Positions 22,678-34,866 are shown, counted from the stretch's first letter. The stretch: DNA of 64,000 nucleotides from Epichloe hybrida (GCA_019022495.1 JAFEKR010000001.1:8060001-8124000); one strand, 5' to 3'. Numbers and translations are program-made. Notes: generated by a model from the sequence alone, not told the origin.

Positions 22678-23709
22678 ATAACGGGATCTAGGTCTGCGAG
22701 GTTTCCGATCCATCGCGAGGATCCAAGCCGAAAGAGAGGGTAATCTATCCATATCAAAAGCCCGGTATCATGACAGCGAAGGTTTGCGATCCACGCCTGG
22801 GATCCAAGCCAGAAGGTCTCTTATCAATATCAGGTCATCTTAGCAATCGAACAATCCAAGCCAAAGGAAACAAAGGGAGAGTTGATTTTCTATGAAAAGG
22901 GAGGGAATCTGGGGGTTTTATCTACCTAAGAGGTCACATAACTAGGGATCCGATGTGGCCGAATTGATCCGACGAAGCCGATTAAACCGAGGTCTAGAGG
23001 TCTTGTGAGAAGTCTCAAGAGAGGTCTTGAGAGGTCATAATCCTAGCCACACACCGGCAAGAAATAATGTTAATGCGCCATGACATTACAACAATTGTCA
23101 GGAGCACGGAGACACTCAGGGCAGAGAGGCACGGAGGGTTCTCGAATTCTCCTGATGACCAAGAGCCGTCCTCTAGCTGCGAGTTTGCCACATGTACCTA
23201 GGTGAGGTATATAGTGTGTGGCTAGGATTATGACCTCTCAAGACCTCTAGCCTCTAGACCTCGGGCCTCTAGACCTCGGCTTCGTCAGATCTATCGGCTT
23301 CGTCGGATCAATTCGGCCACATCGGATCCCTAGTCATGTGACCTCCTAGCTAGATAAAACCCCTAGATTCCCTCCCTTTTCATAGAAAATCAACTCTCCT
23401 TTTGATACCTTTGGCTTAGATTAATCAAATGTTAGAATGACCTAATATTGATAAAAGAGAGCTCTAGCTTGGATCCTAGGTGATGGATCGAAAACCTTCG
23501 CTGTCATAATACCGGGCTTTTGATATGGATAGATTACCCTCTCTTTTGGCTTGGATCCTCGCGATGGATCGGAAACCTCGCAGACCTAGATCCCGTTATC
23601 TAGGTTCCGTCATCGATATCGTTGAAATCGTCATTTTCATCGTTATCGTCAGCTTCGTCATCGTCACCGTCAAATCCGTCGTTTTCGGATGGTTGTTTTC
23701 ACCTGACAA
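22571..23709. repeat. 1.1 kb inverted duplication (two ~490 bp arms)
   Basis: Left arm 22571-23053 and right arm 23215-23709 are reverse complements with small indels and scattered changes. Matching anchors include AACCTAGATAACGGGATCTA, the GATCCAAGCC...GAGAGGG segment, and GAGGTCATAATCCTAGCCAC paired with GTGGCTAGGATTATGACCTC at the centre. About 160 bp separates the arms. The left arm contains the acidic end of the gag-like fragment, and the right arm carries the same segment on the minus strand. Confidence 0.75.
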
Positions 23710-23725
23710 AATAGCAAAGACTGCC

Positions 23726-23851
23726 TATATTTAGGTAGTAGGTTAGAGTTTCAAACCTTTACGTACCCACCCCTAGGTAGCATCTGCCTAGCAGCGTCTG
23801 AGAATCTAGTCAGCCGTCTGTTTTATTATCATTCCGACCACAGTCATGACA
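23726..23851 (+). repeat. fragment of the chromovirus LTR family seen at 39690 and 47304
   Basis: The stretch around GGTTAGAGTTTCAAACCTTTACG...CCCACCCC...TAGCATCTGCCTAGCAGC and the ending CATGACA parallel the second half of the 270 bp LTR at 47304-47573, with point differences. It looks like a solo or truncated LTR of the same family, less damaged by RIP than the 39690 copy. Confidence 0.55.
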
Positions 23852-23930
23852 ACAATGCGAAATGATATAACGGCTATCTAGCTAAATATGAGAGTGGCGT
23901 AAGTAAATGTACTCATATATTGCATATTAG

Positions 23931-24117
23931 TGTTACGTGCTAGAATTGACAGTTAGCCTGTTACCTTAGGATGTGGCCTGTCAATGCCACAAGACCTCAG
24001 ATGTGGCTAGCACGTGACCTAGAACCCCTATATTAGACGATAGCTCTGACCTCTAGCTAGTTGAATCATTCATCTACCTTCACACACTCATTTTATCATA
24101 CATTCTGTATCGTAACA
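23931..24117 (+). repeat. 5' LTR
   Basis: 187 bp, TGTTACGTGC...CGTAACA, identical by eye to 25978-26164. The sequence AGTGGTAGCAATTGC follows directly and is the likely primer-binding region. Confidence 0.88.
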
Positions 24118-24240
24118 AGTGGTAGCAATTGCTCTCTGATCATTGCGTACCTAGCGCTTTTACTGCTAATAAAAGCCACCAAACCGACTATTCGTCAACC
24201 AATCCACCAAGCCCGTTAAAGCTATCCCTTTCAATAGGCC

Positions 24241-25095
24241 TGATAGTCTCTAGGCATCGCGCCTATCGTCAGATTCGTTGACCTTCAATCTAACCGTCAG
24301 AACTGTTGACCTTCGTTCTGATCGTCAGATTCGTTGATTTTCAATCCGACCTCGTCAGATTCGTTGACCTTCGATCTTTGACCTTCAATCCGACCGTTAG
24401 ATCTGTTGACCTTCGATCTAACCGTTTGATCTGTTGACTTCGATCCGACCGTCAATCTGACCAGTCTCTAGGCATCGCGCCTATCGTCAGATTCGTTGAC
24501 CTTCAATTCGTTGACTTCAATCCAATCGTTAGATCTGTTAACCTTCGATCTAACCGTTTGATCTGTTGACTTCGATCCGACCGTCAATCTGACCAATTGA
24601 TCAAGCTATCCCTTTAGCTAGGCCTGATAGCTCCCTTAGGCATCGCTCCCATTGTCAGATTCTTCGATTTGAAGACCTTCGATCTTTGAAGACCTTCAAC
24701 TTTCAATTTGAAGACCTTCGACCTTCGATCCGTTCAATTGATCGTGCGAATTCGATCGACCCGAAGACCTTCGACCTTCGATTCTTCGACCTTCGAAGAC
24801 CTTCGATCCGTTGATTTGAAGACCTTCGATCCGTTGATTTGAAGACCTTCGATTCTTCGACCTTCGATTTTCGACCTTCGATTCTTTGACCTTCGAAGAC
24901 CTTCGACCTTCGACCTTCGATTTGAAGACCTTCGACCTTCGATTTGAAGACCTTCGATCTTTGAAGACCTTTGACCTTTGAAGACCTTCAACCTTCAACC
25001 TTCGATTCTTCGACCTTCGATTCTTCGACCTTCGATTCTTCGACTTTCGATTTCCTTCGATCCGTTCGTTGACCTTCGACCCGACCGTCAAATCT
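24241..25095 (+). repeat. tandem and satellite-like repeats inside the LTR element (GACCTTCGA family)
   Basis: From 24241 to about 24650 imperfect long repeats recur; for example, GTCTCTAGGCATCGCGCCTA occurs near 24248 and 24471, and related segments start at 24223 and 24606. From about 24655 to 25080 the DNA becomes a dense array of short units built from GAAGACCTTCGA, GACCTTCGATT and ATCCGTTGATTT. The array creates long frames in several phases (for example an Arg/Lys/Ser-rich one on the minus strand, 24696-25250) that I regard as by-products. Confidence 0.8.
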
Positions 25096-25138
25096 GACAA
25101 ATTCGTTAATTCCGATCCAATAAAGCTCGCTAGATACA

Positions 25139-25777
25139 ATGCTTCCCTTACACCAGCTAGATCAGTGTGAGCAACAGCGATTACAGCAGCTTTACAAGCA
25201 AGATCGTCAGCGCCGAACCTGTGGCATCTGCCAGAAGACCTTCCCTTCAAGAAATCAGGTCTTTCAGCATCTCAAGGACCTATGCCCAGCTAGTCAGCAA
25301 TATCAACAGATTCAACAGCAGCTGGTTCAGCAATTCCAGTGGCAGCAGGAACAGCATCAACGGGACCTTCAGGACCTAAGGACCCGATATCTGTGGCAGC
25401 AGCAGCAATTAGAGCAGCAATTACAGCAGCAGATTCAGTGGCAACAGCAGCAAATTCAGGATTTACAACGGAAGCTAGCGATAGAAGAGGATGACTTTCA
25501 ACAGCTTGAAGACCTCGTCAAGGAAGTCTTTGAAGAGCGCAATGACCTTCAAAGGCAGCTAGCCTGTCAGCAAATTCGTCAGCAAATTCGTCAGCCAATT
25601 CAACAGCCTGACCGAATTCGTCCTTTGCAACGCTCGTCGCCTGACCCTTTGCAACGCCCTCTGCAAAGCTCGTTGCCTGACCCTTTGCAACGCCCTCTGC
25701 AAAGCTCGTCGCCTGACCCTCTGCAACGCTCGTGGCCTGACCAAGCTATCAATCATCAGATCTATCAGCCAGATTAA
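25139..25777 (+). CDS. zinc-finger, Gln-rich coiled-coil protein of the LTR element (Gag-like, 212 aa)
   Basis: The frame has 212 codons, starting MLPLHQLDQCEQQRLQQL. A finger of the form C-x2-C-x12-H-x6-C (CGICQKTFPSRNQVFQHLKD) lies at about residues 33-56, close to the 'TF.S.N..H.HL' fingers often found in polyproteins of ascomycete retroelements. Residues 60-150 are Gln-rich with heptad-like spacing, suggesting a coiled coil and self-assembly. The end holds nearly three copies of a 14-residue repeat around SSPDPLQRPLQ, encoded by a 42 bp tandem repeat. A structural Gag-like role is inferred. It could equally be a captured gene fragment. Confidence 0.6.
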   Translation: MLPLHQLDQCEQQRLQQLYKQDRQRRTCGICQKTFPSRNQVFQHLKDLCPASQQYQQIQQQLVQQFQWQQEQHQRDLQDLRTRYLWQQQQLEQQLQQQIQWQQQQIQDLQRKLAIEEDDFQQLEDLVKEVFEERNDLQRQLACQQIRQQIRQPIQQPDRIRPLQRSSPDPLQRPLQSSLPDPLQRPLQSSSPDPLQRSWPDQAINHQIYQPD

Positions 25778-25977
25778 TGTGACTATCCGTACGAATCTGA
25801 CAGCGATTCGGATTATTAATCTAATCGTCGACCTGACCGCCGGACCTGACAATCTATCGGACCTGACGATCTATCTGACCGAATTCCCTTGCAAGAGCCC
25901 GCTTCCTAGCTTGTTGCAAATTCGTTAGATCTTAGATAGCTGGGACAGCTATCTCTTTTATCCGTGGTGCCCGCATT

Positions 25978-26164
25978 TGTTACGTGCTAGAATTGACAGT
26001 TAGCCTGTTACCTTAGGATGTGGCCTGTCAATGCCACAAGACCTCAGATGTGGCTAGCACGTGACCTAGAACCCCTATATTAGACGATAGCTCTGACCTC
26101 TAGCTAGTTGAATCATTCATCTACCTTCACACACTCATTTTATCATACATTCTGTATCGTAACA
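25978..26164 (+). repeat. 3' LTR
   Basis: 187 bp copy identical by eye to 23931-24117, followed by ATTAG, the second copy of the target duplication. Confidence 0.88.
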
Positions 26165-26873
26165 ATTAGCTAACAATATAATTAGGATTTGGAATCTAGC
26201 TTCAAAACTAGCTAATAGTGTGGTCATTCTTAGGGAGATGCCACTAGCCCCGTTGTATAATATTAAAACTGGTGCAATTGTAGCTAATTGTCCAAACACT
26301 CTGAGAGAGTTGGAGCGTTGCAATGGTAAGTTAAAGTGGTACAAGAAAGAGCAAATAGCTAACATTTAGAATATATAGCGCGTGTTGCAAGAACAATCTT
26401 ACAAGAGTTAAGGGAACCTGTACCACAACGACTTGCAGCAAGACAACGAAAATTGAAGTAAGTATTTGGTATTCAAACACAATTAGTTCCAAGAAAAAAC
26501 TTGAGGGTTTTTTTTTAAAAAAAAAACAGTTATTATAACTCTGCTGTTTTTTCTCTCGCGGGTCTGGTCAAGGAATTGTTGTATGAAATACGAGAATCAA
26601 AGCATTAAAGTTCCACACATATCGAACAATCTGTTTCGTGTACGTCAGTGCTAATGCCCACCCACTACTGTGCGTCTATGCTTCACGATCTTGTCTTTTT
26701 TTTGGTAGTTGCCATGTCGCCACCCTCAATGCAACTCTGATGCTCCATTCAGAAATCAGCTTTGTGTCGTCATTATGGCCTGGTGTGAAAGCTGTGGCTA
26801 CGGGTTTGTCGGCATGCATTATTTATAATTTGTAGCATCTCATTCTCTCCCATCAATCCAAACAAGATCGCAT
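26165..26873. other. gap between LTR element and MAP kinase gene
   Basis: The first ~350 bp contain a short broken frame (around 26239-26369, reading MPLAPLYNIKTGAIVANCPN) that may be a relic of another mobile gene, but no family is evident. A T/A run near 26513-26527 follows. The remainder is presumably the 3' UTR side of the MAP kinase gene. Confidence 0.4.
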
Positions 26874-28240
<1,367 letters not shown>

Positions 28241-31200
28241 GCTGCGTCGAGATGGTAATCGTTGGCTGACCTACACGAGGGTTCGGCGGGGTAAGCGGTG
28301 CTCTGAGAGGGGTTTCGAAAGTGTATCGGTCGACGACAAATTGTCGATGGAGGTTAGAGACACCCGGCGTTGCGATGACGAGAAAAATTTCCTTCTGTTA
28401 TGACTGGAGACGGAGCAAAAAGAACGGCAGCCCTGCTTTTGACGGAATAGGAGTGACGATGTGAGATGTTGCGAGCCGAGAGGGATAGGCGCACCCTGCG
28501 GTTTGGGCGGCGGAGCTCTACGAACCACGTTCCCCCGCTTGGGCCTCGTTTTGTCAGTCGTTGTCGCCGTGTTTCTAACGGCAAAGCCCGTCAAGAACAG
28601 CTTCAGCTCCCAAGGCCAAACTCTGAGGGAGGAGTATGATTGTGAAGAAACTGTGACGAAGAGTGTCTATGGTTCGATCAAAGACTACTGCAGTGTTGCA
28701 AACGAGGATGAAACGGGAGATGAGGAGGTAGGAAACGATGGTGAAAGCACCGCAGAATGCCTGCTACTGTCGACACATACAGAGCAACTGGTACGTACGG
28801 ATTATATGGTGGGGTTCGCTTCGTCAGGTGGAGAGAGGGACCTGCAGATTGAGGTCGCTCGGGCTTCGTTGGCTGCAAGTCAAGCCGAAAAAAAAAAAAA
28901 GGAATGATTAAAGTGACAGTACGAGTGAAGCATGTGCAAGCTACTCTTGACGGCTGGGCTGAAGGCGAAGAGTCGAATCTCTGCCTGAACAATAATAATA
29001 GCGATTGTTGGCTGCCGATATTTTTCTGTCTGCCGGGACTCGTTCGCCGGACGCGGCCTTTTTTAAAGAAAATGGGGATCTGAGCCCAAGTCCAGCATCT
29101 GTCTCAAAGGCGCCAGGGGGTGTCGAGGCTTATTATTCACAATCCGGGCTAACAACGCCAGAACATCTCCTCTCAGCTGATTCATTCGTGATACAGCCGT
29201 GGCTCAGGCGATTCTGCTTCAACTGACCAAACAAAGAACAAAGACTCAGCAAGAGCATCAGTATCAGCATCAGCATCAGCATCAGCATCAGCACACGAAC
29301 ACGCACACCAACCAGACTTTCCTATCATCGACCCCCACCTAGCTCAAGTTGGTGTCACCGCTACGAGTCCCAACAGTGGGGGGAACCCGAGGTCTTGCCA
29401 GGCACAGGTACAAGGAAGGAGCTTTGGCAATGGCATGTGCCCCAGATGAATGAATTGTCTTTGTGCGACGGCTTGCTCATTTGTGAAGCATCAAGTAAGA
29501 ATAGCTATCCACGAAGCTGTGGCATGGATCGAAACGGGACCCATGATCAGAGCTGTTTTCAATTACCCGCATGGTAGCATAGCCTACCACTGTCATCCTA
29601 AGAATAATGTAAAGTGGCCTATATGGTCCGCGGTATAGTTAAAGTTAAGCCAGTCTTACTTATCAAGGGGATCTCGACCCAGCCGCGGTACCGAGCAATA
29701 AAACAAATAGAAGCCAGAACGCTGCAGAGTGAATGCTCGACCGTGATGGCAACATGGCGTACTCCGTATGTAGGGGTTTCATAAGAGGATACGCCACTTT
29801 TCTGTGTGCTACTAATAATACTCCGTACCAAAGCGGTATAAAGAGCCTCGAGCCTCGCCTCTCGTGTGATGAGCAAAAACGTCCTCAAATGAGGAGGGTT
29901 GGATGTGACAAGTCGTCACTTTTTGATCACACCTTTCCGTCACATTGCTAGGGACGACGACCATCTTTCCATTGCGAGACGCAAACATCATGCCGTCCAA
30001 CAGTCTCCATCAGCCAATAAAGACCTTCTGCCACTTCAGTTTCCGCTTCCGTTGCGACCAGCTTGTGGAGTGGTGGAAGGATGGGATGGAGGGGGGCAGG
30101 TGTGGGTGGGCCCATTTGCCGTCACGTATCACGCAAGGGCAGCGGCAGCGGCTACGAGATATGTAGGCATGCGGGTGGAATTACGGAGTAGACAGGAGAC
30201 TTTTTCACCCATGGCTAAAATCATAAGACGTCATGTTTGAAAAAGCTATAGCTGTATACTAGATAATATCCGAATGCATCTTCTTATCCACTGATCTTTG
30301 CATCTTCTCTATCTTGGAGGGGATATCATGTACTTGATATACGTTATCCGTAGAGACAGCCATCCCTCGCTACCTGGTCATCGGTGCGCTGATCTGGGAT
30401 GCTTCAAGACGCTGTGTACGGTTGTCCTTGCTTTTGCGGTACAGTAAACGATCACACAAGTCTGCACCTGGAGCTAGTATGCCGACACTGTTTCATAATT
30501 TTCCCAAATCTATCCCCAAAAGGGGCTGGCTGGCGCCGCGCAATACATATGCTCTGCAAACCGGAGCACTTAAGGGTAGATAGAGATGACCTTTCGTCAG
30601 TTTCCAGCAAAGGCGGGGGGGGGGTGAAGATTCAACAACCCATTCGCTCACCACATTTCCAGCCCGGATTCTCCATCATCTTCGAACTGCTAAACGTATT
30701 CATATCTACGTGACAGACTGGAAGTTCTTCTTGCCCAGTGACTCGCCCCTCGGTATGTACAGTCATGCCTACTATTTACATGGCATGGAGAAATTTCGAG
30801 CCCCTGCCTGCAAAGCATGAGGCGCTAATCTCAAGTTGAGTCGACCTTCCAGGTGCAGAATTTGCGGTCAAGTATCCCCCGTCGGTCGTGATTCTTCACC
30901 ACACATCTAGTGTGTGACCAGCCCCTCATAGTCGTGATTCCGGGTTTCAGGCGCTTTGTCAATAATATCCCATTTGCGGTAAACATCATAATCATCACCT
31001 GCAATACGTCGCTGTTCCTGAGCAATTCAATCGCGTCTTGTTTGTGTTGCTGGCTCTCAATCATCTACACTGATCAAATTGCCTCGTTGCATTGCTCCAG
31101 TCTATGAATTGGTTATACCAACCCTGGTCAAGCATAAGTTCATTGTCGGCATGCCAGACCAGGCCACTAGTGGGATTTGTTCCTCCAAAATATTCAAGGC

Positions 31201-31334
31201 CCGCATCGTCCGCTAACTAGCTTTTTTTTTTTTGTCATTATCCTGCCGCACGCCCTGGCGCCAACAAAGAGCATACTACAATTTCCGCTGACTCGTCGGA
31301 TTGTACTGGTACCCGCATGCGACCATGGAAGTCA
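28241..31334. other. 3.1 kb gene-free region upstream of the MAP kinase
   Basis: No reading frame here has an ATG start plus family similarity. The longest, 28461-28907 on the plus strand, begins at GTG and is antisense to the likely MAPK leader. The region holds an A run near 28889-28901, an AGCATC microsatellite at 29255-29293 and a G run near 30616-30625. It probably contains the promoter and long 5' leader of the MAP kinase gene and, at its right end, the SEC24 3' UTR. Confidence 0.5.
29255..29293. repeat. CAGCAT hexanucleotide microsatellite
   Basis: About six units of AGCATC/AGTATC in a row, in non-coding DNA upstream of the MAP kinase gene. Confidence 0.85.
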
Positions 31335-34300
31335 TTATTGTACCACCTGGTCCAGTTAGTACAAGGATACCATCCGTGATGCCAGACTGGATGTCTTCGG
31401 CGGAGACTGACCAAGCAATCTCGGTCGACTGTGGACTCTTAAAAACTCACCTTTTCTCTCAGCACACCGAGCCACTGTGCAGCACTCACCCCTTGGTCGG
31501 CGCGGTCTTCTACTAGCAAAGTTTGAGCCCACAGCTTCAGACTGGGCTCTCCGTCCTCCCTGACTATGTAGAGATGCGGTACAGTGACGCTTCCAACGCC
31601 CAGAGACTTGTGGTCCTTGCTCTTCTGGATGACGGCTCTCACCCTCTCGTTGAAATCGTTGTCGAGCTCCGGAATCCGGCCTTTTCCGACTTGAACCTGC
31701 GAGCGATCCTCAACACCGAACACATCGGCAACGAGTTGGGGCACAGCGTCTCGTCCAATCCAAATAAACTGTGTCTGTCCATCGTCGATCAAATATAGCC
31801 CGTAAGGTACGAGGCGCTCTGACGACAGGTTGATAGCTGGAGGAAGCACAATGTGACCGGTCTCTTCATCGGGTGTTCCTGCATTATCAGGCATGTCATG
31901 TAGCGAATACATCCTGGGGTAAACGTATCGCATCAGTAGTGGCACAGGCAGGGTAGAGAGTAGACACAATGCTGCTGAGCGGATATCCGAAGGAATCTGT
32001 GTGGACTTTCGCAGTCCAACATTCTTGATCAACCCCAAGAACAGAACCGGTAGACCACGCAAGTTGGCGGGGAACTGCAAGCCACCACCACCCATGCTGC
32101 CTCCGGCGAGTTCCTTCTTGAAAGTCTGCAGCAATTCAGTGAGCTTAGCTTGCAAAGCATCCCTGGCTGCTTCCAAACCACAATCGAGGGTCCGCTCGAC
32201 CGCTTTGTGGCTGAAATAGGCAGTGATTGCACACTGATCCGCGGAAGCATAAATATCGGACAAATTGGTTGTAGTCGGGAGGGACAGAGTCAACACTCGG
32301 ATGCGTCGTTCACCATTGCATGTCGTGTGAAGCACAGCAGCCTGCATGCAAACGAAATTTTTGTTCAAATTCTCGTCAATGGCCACCTCAACCACGTAGC
32401 ACTGGTCGCGAGGAAAAGCAGGGAATGCACACAAGTCCGAGCTGCGGTTAAAGAAGTTGCCGTAGAATGCGTTCATGCGCAAGCCGGTTGTAGCGCGGAC
32501 ACGAAGCACTGCCTCGAGACCAATCTCTGATGATAGATAATCGCTGAACTCGGATGCAAACTTGAGGGCATCTTCTGGGCGTGAGGCATGCCAACCGGGA
32601 TAAAACCAAGTCTGACCACCTGTATACCTCGGGAGGTTGCTGAGAGACGCAACATCTTGATACTGTGAGGAGAAGAGGAACATATCAATTGAAACTTGAT
32701 TCTTGGAGCATTCAACTGCGAAACTCTTGTAAAAGCTGTTTGCAGTCTGCAGCAGACTCCCTTCTCTCGATGTACCAAGAAGTTTCTTATCTTCTCGCAT
32801 TTCCAATTTACCATCGCCAATATTTGGCAAAGACGATGTCAGAACCACAATCTTTCCGCCCAGGGCAGAGATAAGCTTGTGCCCGGCCCTCAGGGCTGAA
32901 CCCATGCAGGAACTATTGCTGTGATTGCTCTGGAACATATCCGGGAGCTTTTGCAGAAACTTTTCGATGCTCTGGCGGCTTTCTGTCAAGGATACGAGAA
33001 GGTCATGGGGAACTGGAAGGAAGGGTTCTTCCAAATCGCTGACAACAAGCATATTGGTCTCGCCATTCTCATATTCATCCTTTGGAATAGAAAAGTAGTG
33101 CAGACTGTTGTCCACTGCGAGAAAACCTAATCGGGTGCGTCTATCCGCATTAGGAATCCGACTAAGGCTGTCGAGGATTGTACGAGCACAAGTTGCCAGC
33201 ATGCCATTTGACACGGCTGCATAGCTGACATCAAACAGGAACAGGTAGACCAATGGCTGCGGAGGTCGAACCATGTACTCTTGAGGCGCAACGAATTCAA
33301 CAACAGAGTGGTTCAATTCATAACGCTGCATTCTGTCCACAGTCTGTTGAGCTGCTGCGTCCCAATCAAAAGCCTGGGGAACATCATTACTGAGGTTACA
33401 CATGTTGCATCTCCAGCGGTGACCATGATCCAGAAAAGTGACAAAAGGGTTGATGTATGTTCTGCATCGGCGACAGCGTGCAATGATCTGGTCTTGAATG
33501 ACAGGAATCTGGTCCTCGTCATCGTGAAGTGCGCCGTATGGCTGGATGACAAGGGCAAAAGGCAACTTGGATTTTTTGAGCAGCGAGTTGGTCGTAGGGA
33601 CGGCATTGAGGGTGGATCGAATGTACCGTGGTGAGCAATTGGCATCAGGAGAAGGTGTCACGCTTGACTATGGTAAACCGAACATTGTCAGAGTGTTGTT
33701 ATCGAGTTACCTGCAGAAGGAGATGGCTTACATTGGGCGGGAGAACGATTGGAGGCGGTGGCAAGTCCAGTTCTGACACTGAGAAGGGACTGTTCATCAA
33801 GTCAGTAGGATATAGTTGATTAAGAGGGCCGACTCGAGCAGGCTGTTGGTTGGCGACAGCTCCTGGTTGCTGGTACTGATGTTGTGGTTGGGCCCCAAGT
33901 TGCATCCCTCCCATGCCTTGAGTGATGCCGGTAACTCCCTGAGCAGCAGGTTGAGAGGCAGGAGCAACATATCCTTGATCGGGGGCTTGATAACCAACAT
34001 AAGCTGCTTGTTGTTGGGGCTGATTCGGTGCCAGTGAGTACTGGTAGCCTTGGCCGGCCACGCGTTGCTGGGCATCAGGTTGAGAAAAGCCTTCATAGAG
34101 ATTAGCTGTCTGTTGTGAGCCAGGAAATCCGTATTGCTGGCCGCCGCCTTGCGTCAGGCCGCCAACCGCAGCATTGGCGCCGGACCCAACCTCGAATGCC
34201 TGCGCAGCGTATCCTCTCTTCTTCTTTTTAGACGGGGCGGTACCAGCAGCAGCATCTTGTTGAGCATAATCATCCTCAGTAGTTTGCTCGAACTGCTGCG

Positions 34301-34346
34301 GCTGACCGGGATACTGCCCGTGGCCTTCGCCTGGGGGAGCCGACAT
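31335..34346 (-). CDS. SEC24: COPII coat cargo adaptor SEC24
   Basis: SEC24 binds cargo signals and pairs with SEC23 in the COPII inner coat at ER exit sites. Exons on the minus strand are 34346-33732, 33667-31451 and a 12 bp last exon, 31346-31335, giving 947 residues. Introns are 64 and 104 bp. The last splice uses a TACTAAC branch site and replaces the frame's VSF end with VVQ, giving LREKVVQ as in relatives. The N-terminus is a Gln/Gly/Pro-rich disordered tail. Then come PYGALHDDE, the zinc finger C-x2-C...C-x2-C (about C270, C273, C292, C295; ARCRRCRTY...WRCNMC), the trunk, beta-sandwich, helical and gelsolin domains ([18 protein letters not shown]). The ATG at 34346 is used because the frame upstream offers only TTG. 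A RIP-mutated transposon nest starts 404 bp upstream. Confidence 0.95.
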
Positions 34347-34750
34347 GTCGAAGACGGGCAACAGGGAGCGGTGATGAGGATGATCCGAGAATCGTTAGGC
34401 GAGGCGGGGGCGGATTAGAGACGGTGAACGAGGGACGTGGGTGCTCGGAAGGAGACGACCGGAGGTGACGAGCTCTGTTATATTACCGCAGGCACCGTGG
34501 GAATGGAATATTGGAAGTTAAATCCGGCCGCAAATTCAAGATGGGGCCGTCCGGAAGGAGACTGAGGGAAGCTTGAAGCGGTGGAGGAGGTATCGTGTCA
34601 ATTGGGTCGGGCAGGCATGGATGGGTACTAGCAACGAGGTGTGTCCTCGGCGCGGGTGGTGGCGGGTGTTGCAGGGCTCGTTTGCAGGGCTCGTCGACTC
34701 GGAAAGACGTCGGTGCAAGTAGTGGCTAGCAAAGCAGAAGCAAGTGGCTC
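34347..34750. promoter_or_regulatory. remaining SEC24 upstream region, cut by transposon insertion
   Basis: Normal-GC DNA between the SEC24 start codon and the LTR. It contains a small repeat GCAGGGCTCGT near 34671-34693. The last four bases, GCTC, are duplicated at 63740-63743 beyond the nest. Confidence 0.6.
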
Positions 34751-34866
34751 TGTTGAGGTGGAGAACGGCTTAGGTAATGGTTGACCCTAATTATATAGGG
34801 CGTAGCTAGAGTACAGACTAAAGAAATATAACTATTATTATCCCCATTATTTTTAGTATTACTTTA
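34751..34866 (+). repeat. 5' LTR of the outer element
   Basis: 116 bp. The first ~75 bp are clean; the last ~45 bp carry many C-to-T and G-to-A changes relative to 63624-63739. Confidence 0.85.

Larger units (their letters stand above)
23931..26164 (+). mobile_element. intact-looking non-autonomous LTR retrotransposon, 2234 bp, TSD ATTAG
   Basis: Two 187 bp direct repeats, 23931-24117 and 25978-26164, start TGTTACGTGC and end TATCGTAACA, and I find no difference between them. The flanks ATTAG at 23926-23930 and 26165-26169 form a 5 bp target duplication. The internal part holds tandem-repeat DNA followed by one open reading frame at 25139-25777. There is no reverse transcriptase or integrase, so mobility would need a helper. 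The element shows no RIP-type decay, unlike the elements to the right. Identical LTRs imply recent insertion or gene conversion. Confidence 0.88.

Noticed and set aside
24696..25250. 184-codon Arg/Lys/Ser-rich frame on the minus strand
   Set aside because: It is the translation of the GACCTTCGA short-unit array, begins without a convincing start context and overlaps the zinc-finger ORF antisense.
28461..28907. 148-codon plus-strand frame upstream of the MAP kinase
   Set aside because: It starts at GTG, has no family resemblance, ends in a poly-Lys run from an A tract, and lies antisense to the expected leader of the MAPK transcript.
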